Below, one piece after another: positions 54,627 through 64,000 of a stretch of DNA of 64,000 bases. This DNA comes from Leptolyngbya sp. CCY15150. Its GTDB lineage: Bacteria > Cyanobacteriota > Cyanobacteriia > RECH01. The notes under the pieces are model-generated. The model was not told where the DNA came from, searched no databases, and worked only from the letters and a program-made list of their open reading frames with translations. The stretch spans positions 50,628-114,627 of the forward strand of contig NZ_JACSWB010000244.1 of NCBI RefSeq assembly GCF_016888135.1. The letters run 5' to 3'. A program made the translations under genes and the position numbers. Position 1 is the first letter of the stretch. Each line of letters opens with the position of its first letter.

Positions 54627-55101
54627 ATTCCTCCTCTTCATAGAGAATCACCAACCAGGTTTTGGGATCAAACTCCAAGGTATAGAGCGATCGCTCTGCC
54701 GATACTCCGGCGCGAATTTCAATCGCTGGTAGTTGGCAGTAGGGCTCGCTGAGGAGTTGGCGTACGGTGCTAGCCTCCTGCCGCTCGGGAATGGCCAAAA
54801 GCTGCAGCAGGGTTTCACGGGAAAGCGCTTGATGGGGGCGAGGTGTGCTGCTGCAGGTATGGGGAAGTGGAGGTGCCTGGGTTTGCCAGCGGTCGGTGAT
54901 GCTGCCTAGCAGTCCGACTGCACCGAGGATGACAGCACTGCTGATCAACGCCGCGACTAAGTTAAACGGTGGTGCAGAGCGATCGCCCTTGATCCGGCTG
55001 GAGGTTGTACTAGAGTGGTTGACTCTGGTATGGGCAGTCTGGCGCGACCGTCGTGGCTTGCTCTGTGGGGGAGAATGAACGTTCTGGGGATGGGTGGTCA
55101 T
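54595..55101 (-). CDS. Unknown membrane-anchored protein
   Basis: Product of 168 residues. A basic, Ser/Thr-rich cytoplasmic N-terminus is followed by one helix (FNLVAALISSAVILGAVGLL). The extracytoplasmic part contains a helical segment (LSRETLLQLLAIPERQEAST) and a beta-rich C-terminus (SAERSLYTLEFDPKTWLVIL) with two cysteines. I do not recognise a family. It is coupled to the downstream lipoprotein gene by overlap, so the two may act together in the envelope. Confidence 0.6.
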   Translation of the reverse strand: MTTHPQNVHSPPQSKPRRSRQTAHTRVNHSSTTSSRIKGDRSAPPFNLVAALISSAVILGAVGLLGSITDRWQTQAPPLPHTCSSTPRPHQALSRETLLQLLAIPERQEASTVRQLLSEPYCQLPAIEIRAGVSAERSLYTLEFDPKTWLVILYEEEEYAGYAFDIQP

Positions 55102-55405
55102 GGTCTGTTCATGCCGAATGATAACTAGGCAACATGAAGCATCCCAGTTCCCCGCACAGCGGTGATTAGGATGCCGAGTACAAGAACGCCGCAGTCAGAA
55201 TGCTGACCTACGATGCTCTTGCAATCCATGAACTCCCGCAGCCTAGGGGACTGACAGGAGTTACCTTAATATAGTACATATGTACGATAACGACAAGCGA
55301 TATAGTTCATCTGTACTTCATGAATGATGGCTTTTCTTAAAGACTGTTGGTGGCTCAGGGCAGTACGGGTCATGGGGATGGCGATCGCCCCACCGTTATC
55401 CCAGT
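55102..55405. other. Intergenic region with paired direct repeats
   Basis: Upstream of the lipoprotein operon and downstream of the next minus-strand gene. The only structure is the pair of direct repeats at 55269-55316; no gene is visible. Confidence 0.4.
55269..55316 (-). promoter_or_regulatory. Candidate operator: two 17-bp direct repeats 31 bp apart
   Basis: ATATAGTACATATGTAC (55269-55285) and ATATAGTTCATCTGTAC (55300-55316) match at 15 of 17 positions. The first contains GTACATATGTAC, a perfect palindrome. The 31-bp period is close to three helical turns, so both could be bound on the same face upstream of the gene pair that starts at 55101. Confidence 0.4.
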
Positions 55406-55450
55406 AAAAACCCCGACGGTTTCCAGCTTGGGGGTTGGAGACCATCGGGG
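55406..55450 (-). terminator. Intrinsic terminator of the 525-residue lipoprotein gene
   Basis: On the minus strand CCCCGATGGTCTCC (from 55450) pairs imperfectly with GGAAACCGTCGGGG (to 55411), followed by TTTTT (55406-55410). Confidence 0.8.
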
Positions 55451-55504
55451 TAGGTATGCAGCCGAGATAGCTGCTTGATTCATGCCGTGCAAAAGGTGGG
55501 GCGT

Positions 55505-57082
55505 CTAGGGAATGAGCACACCATCCTCTACGGCATCATCACTGGCACGATCAACTAAGGACTGTTCCACCGGATCAGCTAAGGGGCTGGGCGGTTCCAC
55601 GGTGCTGTTGTCTGGCTGATCGGGTGCCTCTGGGGCGATCGCGTCTGGGCTGCTTGGGGCCAGCTTGGAGGCAGTATCGTCGGCTGGATCGTTTAGATCC
55701 TCTGACCTATGCTCTGCTGGCCCATGCTCTGCTCGATCTTTAGAGGGTGAACTGCTGGGCTCTGGCTGATCGGCCGCCTCTGGGGCGATCGCTGGCGTAT
55801 CCTCCTCGGCGGCTGTCTCCTCAGGCTCCGGTTGAGGTTGAGCTTTTTCGACCGTTTCTAGCTTGGTGGTATTGGGGCTGGCGGTATCAGATTTTTGCCC
55901 TGAAGCCTGCTCTGAAGCTTGCTCTGGATCGTCTGTAGGCTCTGGTGCAGATTCCACAGGATCTGGTACGTCGTTAGGTTCAACGGTGGGCACTGTCTCC
56001 AGATCGGGCTCCTGAACCTCATCCTCGTCGGGGCTTGTGGCGTCGGGTTGGGAACTGTTGGGTGCCGGGGCGTCATCGTCGAAGGCTGCCGGTGCTTCGG
56101 TGGCTGTCTCGGCCGGTTCTTGGGTAGAACGTGCTGGAGGGATAACCTCATCGCTGGGGAGGATGGCGGTGGGATCCACAATCTTCAAGGCCTGATCGGC
56201 ATTTAAATCCCCTCGTACTAGGCGAGAAAGGGTGTCTTGTCCACCGGGTTCGTAGGTAATCAGCCGAGCTGTGTTGTTAAAGGCATTGGCGATCGCCTGC
56301 CCGTCTTCATCCAATAGCTCAAGCTGCACCCAGTTTTGCCCTGGCTTAAATCCCTCTAAATAGATAGGTTGCCAATCGTCAATCAGGAAGGACTCACCAT
56401 TCACGGTGCAGCGAATCATCCAGTCTTTAATGTCGTCGGTTGTGTCCTGACGGGCAACCAAGTGGAGCGGCGCATGGGTGAGGTAAAAGTCGAGCATGAT
56501 CGGCTCTGCGCCGTAGCTACCCTGGGGGCGGCTGTAGGTGAGCAGGGGCTGGGCAGCACTCGGACGATGCTCATCGGTTTTGGTGAACACATGGAAGGTG
56601 ACTTGGGCATAGGCTTCATTGTTTTTGAAGCTCTCATGCCAAGGGCGGGACGCAAAGGCCCGAAGGGTGTGGCTGCCAACGGCTAGGTTTTCGAACACCA
56701 GGGGAACGGCGGGGTCATACACCGCTGTGTAGGGGCCGTCATCCAAAAAGACATGCAGGTGGGGGCCAAGGCCAAGCTGCTCATCTTTAAATAGGGGCAG
56801 ATCCTGCACCGAAAATTGCACCGAAACGCGATCGCTCTCTAGGACAGCATCGGCCTGGGGAGACACAATCGTCACCTGGGGCTGATAACCATCCAGCTTT
56901 TGACGCAGTTCCTCTAGGGCAATGGGAGGAGCCACCTCGGAAATGTTGACGATGGCGGTAGCGGCCATCGATTGTTGACGATCGATAGAGCGATCGCCCC
57001 CACAGGCCATTAATCCCACCGATAGGGCGATCGCTAGCCCACCCATACCCATCCGTTGGAGAAGTCGTTGCCACACCATCAT
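55505..57082 (-). CDS. Unknown lipoprotein with Ig-like N-terminal domain and Pro/Glu-rich C-terminus
   Basis: Protein of 525 residues from the ATG at 57082. A signal sequence (GMGGLAIALSVGLMACGGD) ends in the lipobox LMAC. Residues about 55-270 form a beta-rich domain (QVTIVSPQADAVLESDRVSV; LGPHLHVFLDDGPYTAVYDP; GSHTLRAFASRPWHESFKNN; PIYLEGFKPGQNWVQLELLD) that reads as one or two Ig-like modules. From about 300 to the end it is low-complexity Pro/Glu/Asp/Ser, expected to be disordered and perhaps to span the cell wall. I recognise no family and no catalytic site. Confidence 0.6.
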   Translation of the reverse strand: MMVWQRLLQRMGMGGLAIALSVGLMACGGDRSIDRQQSMAATAIVNISEVAPPIALEELRQKLDGYQPQVTIVSPQADAVLESDRVSVQFSVQDLPLFKDEQLGLGPHLHVFLDDGPYTAVYDPAVPLVFENLAVGSHTLRAFASRPWHESFKNNEAYAQVTFHVFTKTDEHRPSAAQPLLTYSRPQGSYGAEPIMLDFYLTHAPLHLVARQDTTDDIKDWMIRCTVNGESFLIDDWQPIYLEGFKPGQNWVQLELLDEDGQAIANAFNNTARLITYEPGGQDTLSRLVRGDLNADQALKIVDPTAILPSDEVIPPARSTQEPAETATEAPAAFDDDAPAPNSSQPDATSPDEDEVQEPDLETVPTVEPNDVPDPVESAPEPTDDPEQASEQASGQKSDTASPNTTKLETVEKAQPQPEPEETAAEEDTPAIAPEAADQPEPSSSPSKDRAEHGPAEHRSEDLNDPADDTASKLAPSSPDAIAPEAPDQPDNSTVEPPSPLADPVEQSLVDRASDDAVEDGVLIP

Positions 57083-58056
57083 CAATTCGTTGTGTCCTTC
57101 GCATTGATCGTCATAGGCACTATATCGCTTCACATTCCAGGAAAACCAGGGCATGAGGATTGCCTGACCTCTGACATCCTTGCATAATGTCAGCTCTACG
57201 GCTGCTGCCCAGTCGATACAGGGTCTCTAGGGTTATGTCTGATACAAAATTCGTAGACATTGAAGAGTTGTTTATAGAATCCTTTGGAAACTATCTATAG
57301 ATTGAGGGTTGTTTTCTTGTCTACAGAGAGCGATCGCTAGGATTGCTCGACGTGAATGGAGCCATTCCATCAAAACTGTGTTGAAACGCAACATTACGTC
57401 ACGTTGGTTGACCATAGAAATACCCAACGGATGTACTAAGTAAAACTAATCTATATGGCTATCATAAATACGACAATCTATGATACTTTCCCAATCGATT
57501 GCATCCAGTTTTAAGGCCTCTATCCCCTTCATTGCCTGGATTTTGGGTCATTTCTCAGGCTTCTATAGATAGGATGTCAAGCAAACGACATAAAACCATA
57601 CTGTTCGAAGCTATACAGACTCATCCTCTTAGCAATTCTGAACGATGCAACACGAAATATTTCGTTTTATTGAGATAGATAGATCTCGTACCCCTTTGTA
57701 TGTGTGTCTCTATAGTCCACACACTAGACCCACTCATTGTTTGATCATTTTGAATTATTGTTAACGAGCGTTAAAGTCGGTGGAAATGCGGCTCTATAAT
57801 GCACAACAGAGCCGTACTACCTGTATGAAGTAAGCTACCTCGTTAGCTTGTTTCGTTTTGTGGCCTTGGTTTTGTTGCTTTGTGTCACGTTTGCTAAGGG
57901 TTTTCCCCATGTCTGAGATATCAGTCGGGGCGATCGCCGCCGCACCGTGAGTCAGTCCTTGTACATTCATTGATTGGTTAGGCAGCAACAACTCAGGGTC
58001 GTTCCAGGGAAACGGACATTTCACTCGTTCCTTGTCTAGAGAGAGGAGAGTCTCTG
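57083..58056. other. Long upstream region and leader of psaAB
   Basis: Almost 1 kb, AT-rich, without supported genes. The right part is the psaA promoter and an inferred leader of about 250 bases from near 57807 to 58056. A minus-strand frame at 57794-58063 overlaps that leader and has no ribosome-binding site. Confidence 0.5.
57760..57814 (+). promoter_or_regulatory. psaA promoter with HLR1-like element and inverted repeat
   Basis: TATAAT lies at 57795-57800. GTTAAC (57760-57765) and GTTAAA (57770-57775) are repeated at a 10-base period, as in HLR1 sites bound by RpaB, and occupy the -35 position. The -10 box is flanked by CGGCTCT (57789-57795) and AGAGCCG (57808-57814). The transcription start is inferred near 57807. 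Confidence 0.5.
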
Positions 58057-60312
58057 ATGACAACTACCCCGCGGGAGCGAGAGGCAAAGGTGAAAGTTGT
58101 AGTCGATACCGATCCCGTTCCTACTTCATTTGAGAAGTGGGGCAAGCCAGGTCATTTTGATCGGACCTTGGCGAAAGGGCCCAAAACTACAACTTGGATT
58201 TGGAACCTTCATGCCGACGCTCACGATTTTGATAGTCATACCAGCGACCTAGAAGATATATCTCGTAAAATTTTTAGCGCGCACTTCGGGCATTTGGCCG
58301 TTGTGTTCGTTTGGCTTAGCGGTATGTACTTCCATGGCGCTAAGTTCTCGAATTATGAAGCTTGGTTGACCAATCCGACTGGGATCAAGCCCAGTGCACA
58401 AGTGGTTTGGCCAATCTTTGGTCAAGAAATTTTGAATGCAGATGTAGGTGGCGGTTTCCAGGGGATTCAAATTACCTCTGGGTTCTTCCAGCTCTGGCGC
58501 GCATCTGGCATCACCAATGAGTTTCAGCTTTACTGCACCGCCATCGGTGGCTTGGTAATGGCTGGTCTGATGCTATTTGCTGGCTGGTTCCACTACCACA
58601 AGAAAGCTCCGAAGCTAGAGTGGTTCCAGAACGTGGAATCCATGATGAACCACCACCTCGCCGGTCTCCTTGGACTTGGCTCCCTAGGTTGGGCTGGTCA
58701 TCAAATCCACGTTTCGTTGCCCATCAACAAGCTTCTGGATGCTGGGGTTGCACCGCAAGATATTCCGCTCCCCCACGAATTCATCCTCGATAAAAGCTTG
58801 ATGGCAGAGCTGTATCCCAGCTTTGCTCAAGGGCTGACCCCCTTCTTCACTCTGAACTGGGGCGTATACGCAGATTTCCTCACCTTCAAGGGTGGTCTCA
58901 ACCCGGTCACCGGCGGCCTCTGGCTGTCTGACACGGCGCACCATCACTTGGCGATCGCTGTCCTGTTCATCATTGCCGGTCACATGTACCGCACGAACTG
59001 GGGCATCGGTCACAGCATGAAGGAAATTCTCGAAGCTCATAAGGGTCCCTTCACCGGTGAAGGACACAAGGGTCTGTACGAGATTCTCACGACCTCTTGG
59101 CACGCACAACTGGCGTTGAACCTAGCCCTGCTCGGTTCTCTGACCATCATCGTGGCCCACCACATGTATGCGATGCCGCCCTACCCCTACTTGGCAACGG
59201 ACTACCCCACCCAGATCTCGCTGTTCACGCACCATATCTGGATCGGTGGCTTCCTAATTGTTGGGGCAGGTGCTCACGCCGCCATCTTCATGGTGCGTGA
59301 CTACGATCCCGCCAAGAACGTTAACAACTTGCTTGATCGCGTGCTCCGTCAACGGGATGCGCTGATCTCTCACCTCAACTGGGTTTGTATTTTCCTAGGC
59401 TTCCACAGCTTCGGTCTATACATCCACAACGACACCATGCGTGCTCTGGGACGTCCTCAAGACATGTTCTCAGACACTGCTATTCAGCTACAGCCTGTAT
59501 TTGCTCAATGGCTGCAAAACATTCACACCTTGGCTCCGGGGGGCACCGCGCCCAACGCTCTAGCGACTGCTAGTGTTGCCTTTGGTGGAGACGTGGTTGC
59601 AGTTGGCGGCAAGGTTGCCATGATGCCCATTGCCCTAGGCACGGCAGATTTCATGGTTCACCACATTCACGCTTTCACGATTCACGTCACCGTACTGATT
59701 CTGCTGAAAGGTGTTCTCTACGCTCGCAACTCTCGCCTAGTGCCAGATAAGAGCGAGCTAGGGTTCCGCTTCCCCTGTGACGGCCCCGGTCGGGGTGGTA
59801 CCTGCCAAGTTTCTGGTTGGGATCACGTCTTCCTTGGTCTGTTCTGGATGTACAACTCCCTCTCGATTGTGATTTTCCACTTCAGTTGGAAGATGCAGTC
59901 GGATGTGTGGGGTACCGTGTCACCTGATGGTTCGGTCTCCCATATCACAGGCGGTAACTTTGCACAGAGCGCCATCACCATCAACGGATGGTTGCGTGAC
60001 TTCCTCTGGGCTCAGGCGTCTCAGGTGATTGGTTCTTACGGTTCAGCACTGTCTGCCTACGGCTTGCTGTTCCTAGGCGCTCACTTTGTATGGGCATTCA
60101 GCCTCATGTTCTTGTTCAGTGGTCGTGGCTACTGGCAAGAGTTGATCGAGTCCATTGTTTGGGCCCACAATAAGCTCAAGGTTGCCCCAGCAATCCAGCC
60201 TCGCGCTCTGAGCATCATTCAGGGACGGGCTGTGGGGGTCGCTCACTACCTCCTAGGAGGAATTGTCACGACTTGGGCATTCTTCCTGGCTCGAATCATT
60301 TCAGTCGGATGA
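58057..60312 (+). CDS. psaA: Photosystem I P700 apoprotein A1
   Basis: Large core subunit of photosystem I, 751 residues and eleven membrane helices, binding with PsaB the P700 chlorophylls, A0, the phylloquinone A1 and most antenna chlorophylls. The FX iron-sulphur cluster loop [19 protein letters not shown] provides two of the four cysteines. The N-terminus [20 protein letters not shown] and histidine-rich helices ([40 protein letters not shown]) are typical. AGAGGAGAG precedes the ATG. It is cotranscribed with psaB. Confidence 0.98.
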   Translation: MTTTPREREAKVKVVVDTDPVPTSFEKWGKPGHFDRTLAKGPKTTTWIWNLHADAHDFDSHTSDLEDISRKIFSAHFGHLAVVFVWLSGMYFHGAKFSNYEAWLTNPTGIKPSAQVVWPIFGQEILNADVGGGFQGIQITSGFFQLWRASGITNEFQLYCTAIGGLVMAGLMLFAGWFHYHKKAPKLEWFQNVESMMNHHLAGLLGLGSLGWAGHQIHVSLPINKLLDAGVAPQDIPLPHEFILDKSLMAELYPSFAQGLTPFFTLNWGVYADFLTFKGGLNPVTGGLWLSDTAHHHLAIAVLFIIAGHMYRTNWGIGHSMKEILEAHKGPFTGEGHKGLYEILTTSWHAQLALNLALLGSLTIIVAHHMYAMPPYPYLATDYPTQISLFTHHIWIGGFLIVGAGAHAAIFMVRDYDPAKNVNNLLDRVLRQRDALISHLNWVCIFLGFHSFGLYIHNDTMRALGRPQDMFSDTAIQLQPVFAQWLQNIHTLAPGGTAPNALATASVAFGGDVVAVGGKVAMMPIALGTADFMVHHIHAFTIHVTVLILLKGVLYARNSRLVPDKSELGFRFPCDGPGRGGTCQVSGWDHVFLGLFWMYNSLSIVIFHFSWKMQSDVWGTVSPDGSVSHITGGNFAQSAITINGWLRDFLWAQASQVIGSYGSALSAYGLLFLGAHFVWAFSLMFLFSGRGYWQELIESIVWAHNKLKVAPAIQPRALSIIQGRAVGVAHYLLGGIVTTWAFFLARIISVG

Positions 60313-60337
60313 GCACGAGGAGAACTCATTAGGACTT

Positions 60338-62566
60338 ATGGCAACTAAATTCCCAAAATTTAGCCAGGATCTGGCCCAGGATCCGACAACTCGTCGGATC
60401 TGGTACGGGATTGCCACGGCCCACGATTTTGAGAGCCATGACGGCATGACGGAGGAAAATCTCTACCAGAAGATTTTCGCCTCCCACTTCGGTCACCTGG
60501 CAATCATCTTCCTTTGGACGTCTGGCAACCTGTTCCACGTCGCCTGGCAAGGTAACTTCGAACAGTGGATCCAAGATCCGCTAAACGTGCGTCCCATTGC
60601 CCACGCAATTTGGGATCCTCACTTCGGTCAGCCTGCGGTGGATGCGTTCACCCAAGCAGGTGCATCTGGCCCTGTTAACATCGCCTATTCCGGTGTGTAT
60701 CACTGGTGGTACACCATCGGGATGCGCAGCAACGGCGAACTGTATTCTGGCGCAGTGTTCCTCCTCCTTTTGGCGGCGGTCTTCCTGTTTGCTGGTTGGT
60801 TGCACCTGCAGCCTAAGTTCCGCCCGAGCCTGTCTTGGTTTAAGAATGCTGAATCTCGCTTGAACCACCACTTGGCTGGTTTGTTTGGGGTTAGCTCCTT
60901 GGCTTGGACGGGGCACTTGGTTCACGTGGCGATTCCCGAAGCTCGGGGTCAACACGTGGGTTGGGATAACTTCCTATCCACGCCTCCTCACCCGGCTGGG
61001 CTCATGCCCTTCTTTACCGGTAACTGGGGTGTGTATGCCCAAAACCCTGATACGGCGGGCCATGTATTTGGTACGTCTCAAGGGGCAGGCACGGCAATCC
61101 TGACCTTCCTGGGTGGCTTCCATCCTCAAACCGAGTCTCTGTGGCTGACGGACATTGCCCACCACCACCTAGCGATCGCTGTGATCTTCATCGTTGCAGG
61201 TCACATGTATCGCACCAACTTCGGGATTGGTCACAGCATCAAGGAAATCTTGAAGGCTCACCGTCCCCCCGAAGGCACTCCTTTTGGCGGTGCATTGGGT
61301 AAGGGTCATGAAGGTCTGTACGACACTCTGAACAACTCGCTGCACTTCCAGCTAGCGCTGGCCCTCGCCTCCTTGGGTGTGGTCACCTCTCTGGTTGCAC
61401 AGCACATGTATTCGCTGCCTCCTTACGCCTTCATGGCGAAGGACTACACCACCATGGCGGCGCTCTATACCCACCACCAGTACATCGCCGGTTTCATCAT
61501 GGTTGGGGCGTTTGCTCACGGTGCGATCTTCTTGGTACGGGATTACGATCACGCTGCCAACAAAGACAACGTGCTGGGTCGGGTTCTGGAGCACAAAGAG
61601 GCAATCATCTCTCACCTGAGCTGGGTGTCTCTGTTCTTGGGCTTCCACACCCTTGGTCTGTACGTCCACAACGACGTCATGCAAGCCTTTGGCACGCCTG
61701 AGAAGCAAATCTTGATTGAACCTGTGTTCGCACAGTGGATTCAAGGCGCTCACGGTAAGGCACTGTACGGGTTTGATACCCTGCTGTCTAACCCCGATAG
61801 CATTGCGACCACGGCTTGGCCGAACTACGGCAACGTCTGGCTGGGTGGCTGGCTTGATGCCATCAACAGTGGCGCGAACTCCTTGTTCTTGACCATTGGC
61901 CCTGGCGACTTCTTGGTTCACCACGCGATCGCTCTCGGTCTGCACACCACCACCTTGATCTTGGTCAAGGGTGCGTTGGATGCCCGTGGTTCCAAGCTGA
62001 TGCCCGACAAGAAAGACTTCGGCTACAGCTTCCCCTGTGACGGTCCTGGACGGGGCGGTACCTGCGATATCTCTGCATGGGATTCCTTCTACCTCGCTAT
62101 GTTCTGGATGCTGAACACCATCGGCTGGGTCACTTTCTACTGGCACTGGAAGCACTTGGCGGTATGGCAAGGTAACGTGGCTCAGTTCAACGATACCTCT
62201 GTCACCATCATGGGCTGGCTGCGGGACTACCTGTGGCTCAACTCCTCCCAGTTGATCAACGGCTACAACCCCTACGGCATGAATAACCTGTCGGTCTGGG
62301 CTTGGATGTTCCTCTTTGGACACCTGGTTTGGGCAACCGGCTTCATGTTCCTGATCTCTTGGCGGGGTTACTGGCAAGAGCTGATCGAAACCATTGTGTG
62401 GGCCCACGAGCGCACGCCTCTAGCTAACCTAGTTCGCTGGAAGGACAAGCCCGTTGCTCTCTCAATCGTTCAAGCTCGTTTGGTAGGTTTGGCTCACTTC
62501 ACGGTTGGCTATGTCCTCACCTATGCGGCCTTCTTGATTGCATCCACTGCAAGTCGATTTGGATAA
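60338..62566 (+). CDS. psaB: Photosystem I P700 apoprotein A2
   Basis: Second large photosystem I core subunit, 742 residues from the ATG at 60338 ([20 protein letters not shown]), 25 bases after psaA. The FX loop [19 protein letters not shown] completes the cluster ligands, and [20 protein letters not shown] and [20 protein letters not shown] are conserved chlorophyll-binding helices. An earlier in-frame ATG at 60263 lies inside psaA and is not used. Confidence 0.98.
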   Translation: MATKFPKFSQDLAQDPTTRRIWYGIATAHDFESHDGMTEENLYQKIFASHFGHLAIIFLWTSGNLFHVAWQGNFEQWIQDPLNVRPIAHAIWDPHFGQPAVDAFTQAGASGPVNIAYSGVYHWWYTIGMRSNGELYSGAVFLLLLAAVFLFAGWLHLQPKFRPSLSWFKNAESRLNHHLAGLFGVSSLAWTGHLVHVAIPEARGQHVGWDNFLSTPPHPAGLMPFFTGNWGVYAQNPDTAGHVFGTSQGAGTAILTFLGGFHPQTESLWLTDIAHHHLAIAVIFIVAGHMYRTNFGIGHSIKEILKAHRPPEGTPFGGALGKGHEGLYDTLNNSLHFQLALALASLGVVTSLVAQHMYSLPPYAFMAKDYTTMAALYTHHQYIAGFIMVGAFAHGAIFLVRDYDHAANKDNVLGRVLEHKEAIISHLSWVSLFLGFHTLGLYVHNDVMQAFGTPEKQILIEPVFAQWIQGAHGKALYGFDTLLSNPDSIATTAWPNYGNVWLGGWLDAINSGANSLFLTIGPGDFLVHHAIALGLHTTTLILVKGALDARGSKLMPDKKDFGYSFPCDGPGRGGTCDISAWDSFYLAMFWMLNTIGWVTFYWHWKHLAVWQGNVAQFNDTSVTIMGWLRDYLWLNSSQLINGYNPYGMNNLSVWAWMFLFGHLVWATGFMFLISWRGYWQELIETIVWAHERTPLANLVRWKDKPVALSIVQARLVGLAHFTVGYVLTYAAFLIASTASRFG

Positions 62567-62590
62567 CCGCTGCTAGCTTAAATTAGCCTG

Positions 62591-62622
62591 AAGAACCTCC
62601 CGCTGGTCGGGGGGTTCTTTTT
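62591..62622 (+). terminator. Intrinsic terminator of psaAB
   Basis: AAGAACCTCCC pairs with GGGGGGTTCTT around GCTGGTC, followed by TTT. Confidence 0.85.
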
Positions 62623-62702
62623 CATGTTTGATCTGGATCTACGATCGGCGTCCCCCTGAAATCGCTCTGAATCAGGAACCCTTGGCGATCGCTCTGGAAG
62701 CC

Positions 62703-62737
62703 GCACAGATTTCATCCATGGCAGGTGAAATCTGTGC
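62703..62737. repeat. Perfect 12-bp hairpin downstream of psaB
   Basis: GCACAGATTTCA (62703-62714) pairs exactly with TGAAATCTGTGC (62726-62737), loop of 11. It runs into a HIP1 octamer and has no T-run. Confidence 0.5.
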
Positions 62738-63582
62738 GATCGCTGGTTGCTTGGGCTGTTGATATTGTGTAGATTCCGATTGGGCTGGGAATACTAAGGG
62801 GGTATGGATAGCTAGGGAGTAGCCGTATTTCTTGGGAGGAGGCAGCGATCGCCCTTGAGACCTACATCTGTAAATATACGGAATATATACAGACATTGTC
62901 TCAACGCATGGTTACGGCTGATTGTTGGGTTGGAGGTAAGATCTGAGCTGAAACCATCGAAGGGCACTCTAAGGATTGTGACCGAAAAGCACTCACTGAG
63001 CCTACTTCAGAAAGCTCTCTGCGTGGCTAGAAGCAATCTGGCTAGAACGAGTAGACAACGTCCACGCCGTTACAGTTTCAAGACATCGAGACTACAGGGA
63101 CTAAGGGCGATTATATTAGAAGTGTTCATGAAGTTATTGTGTGGATATTGTAAAGCTGGTGCTGACGATTCGACGTGATTTTCATTAGGATGGGCATCAG
63201 GACGATCCATGGGGCTGAGGACTAGTTGGCTTGGTCTATGGCTAAGTAGCTTGTATCACCTGCTCGCGACCTATGCTCACCTAGTTATGGGTGAGTTGTC
63301 CGTAGATTCTCTAGAGCATGAGCGATCGCTCCTGTTTTTTCACAGCTACGTCCTAGGCGTTAAACATCTCAAGGGCGGGAGCAGTATGACAAGACAGCAT
63401 CTGATGTAAAACGCTAGGAATCTGACTGCCTTCAACCCATGGCTCATGGTTTCTTTACAAACATGTTTCTTCTGTACAGTTCATTCCCTTTTGCAAGCAA
63501 TGGCATCCTGTAGCCATACCGTTTTATATGATGCAATTCCTCATAACAGGGACGCCTAAGATCCTCAACCAGCCGTTGAGCG
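62738..63582. other. Intergenic region before the kinase gene
   Basis: About 840 bases with no supported gene. The longest frames (62855-63178 plus, 62672-62896 minus) are rich in Arg/Ser and show no ribosome-binding site or domain. Confidence 0.4.
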
Positions 63583-63615
63583 ATGGGCAATGATCCATTG
63601 GAGCGCACTTTAGCA

Positions 63616-63984
63616 ATGACATCGGACTATAACATTGGTTCCAAACTTGCAAATCGCTATCTGCTGACCGATTTACTTGGGCGCGGCTCCATGGGGCGCG
63701 TCTATGCGGCTAAAGACATCGTTCTGGGTGGCGTGCCGGTTGCGGTGAAACTACTGTCTCAAACGTTGTTAAACCGTAAAATGCGCGATCGCTTCGAGCG
63801 AGAAGCAACAACCTGCGCCCTGTTGGGTCAAAAAAGCATTCATATTGTCCGCGTGACAGACTATGGTGTTCGAGAAGACGACGAAGTTCCTTTTTATGTG
63901 ATGGGTAGTGCATTTTATTGCAGGACAAAGGAAAAAACGAGGTTACCTTGCTCCGCCAGCTTTTGTCTGATTTGGCGATTGTAG
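63616..63984 (+). pseudogene. Hanks-type serine/threonine kinase, broken after the N-lobe
   Basis: The frame (ATG 63616; ATG 63583 also possible) opens with the kinase glycine loop LLGRGSMGRVYAAKD, the ATP lysine VPVAVKLLSQ and the helix RDRFEREATTCALLGQKSIH, and reaches the hinge DDEVPFYVM. From there family members read E-Y-L, but here the reading frame becomes unrelated sequence (GSAFYCRTKEKTRLPC) and stops at 63984. The catalytic loop and DFG segment are missing. After 63900 a different frame is open to the window end (DKGKNEVTLLRQLLSDLAIV); it could be part of an inserted element. Either a truncated gene or an insertion at about 63903. Confidence 0.7.
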
Positions 63985-64000
63985 TCATGGATGAACAGCC

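Noticed and set aside
57794..58063. 89-codon minus-strand frame over the psaA leader
   Set aside because: Overlaps the psaA promoter and start codon and lacks a ribosome-binding site.
61352..62407. 351-codon frame antisense to psaB
   Set aside because: It mirrors the codon bias of psaB, has no ribosome-binding site or domain, and psaB is certain.
62855..63178. 107-codon frame downstream of psaB
   Set aside because: No ribosome-binding site, atypical composition, no domain; treated as intergenic.
1..64000. tRNA, rRNA, tmRNA, RNase P RNA, SRP RNA or CRISPR array
   Set aside because: No T-loop, anticodon-arm or other consensus, and no regularly spaced repeat array, was seen on reading either strand. 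A covariance-model search could still find a divergent RNA.

Overview
This window is chromosomal DNA from a cyanobacterium. The evidence is the psaA-psaB operon, a PGR5 homologue, a ferredoxin-thioredoxin reductase variable chain, a GUN4-domain protein, a cyanobacterial-type glutamate-cysteine ligase, several cyanobacterial protein families of unknown function (DUF3352, DUF3082), and very frequent HIP1 octamers (GCGATCGC). Base composition looks moderately GC-rich. I cannot name the species. I recognise no rRNA, tRNA, tmRNA, CRISPR array, prophage or complete insertion sequence.

Layout. 1-6.5 kb: the end of a DICT/HD-GYP signalling protein, a B12-type radical SAM enzyme with a PadR regulator upstream, a 1.3-kb gene-poor stretch and a GT-C glycosyltransferase. 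6.5-16.9 kb: a PD-(D/E)XK nuclease, a paraslipin/NfeD pair, a PP2C phosphatase, ftrV, a DUF3352 lipoprotein, a TPR protein and a second B12-radical SAM enzyme. 17-18.3 kb: two type II toxin-antitoxin cassettes, the first with a toxin frameshifted in an A8 run, the second (BrnT/BrnA) intact. 18.3-32.3 kb: mostly minus-strand metabolic and housekeeping genes (gshA, HAD phosphatase, MIF tautomerase, flavin reductase, tenA-thiD, an EF-G-like GTPase, a DHNA-CoA thioesterase, rsmA-ispE-DUF3082), plus a SagB-type oxidoreductase on the plus strand.

32.9-34.3 kb is a compact photosynthesis locus: an unannotated 42-residue one-helix membrane protein, pgr5 and a probable psb35. A near-perfect HLR1 (RpaB-binding type) motif lies upstream of pgr5, and mutually exclusive hairpins lie between pgr5 and the next gene. 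34.3-43 kb: an inverted-repeat element, typA, hisH and a 1663-residue sensor kinase. Eight PAS domains of that kinase precede a GAF domain that carries both cysteines of a DXCF cyanobacteriochrome, so it is probably an unrecognised photoreceptor. 43-57 kb: galT, a secreted acidic three-repeat protein, a coiled-coil/TPR protein, nagA divergent from purE, a GUN4 protein, and three lipoprotein or membrane-anchored unknowns. 57-62.6 kb: psaA-psaB with a long leader and an HLR1-like element next to the -10 box. The right edge has a protein kinase that breaks off shortly after the start of its catalytic domain.

The most novel sequence-level signals are: the DXCF cyanobacteriochrome kinase; a pair of about 115-bp repeats that supply the stop codon of two unrelated genes and carry a hairpin with compensatory base changes; the pgr5 control region; and the broken A8 toxin beside an intact BrnTA module. 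All functional statements come from recalled family motifs. No database search was run.
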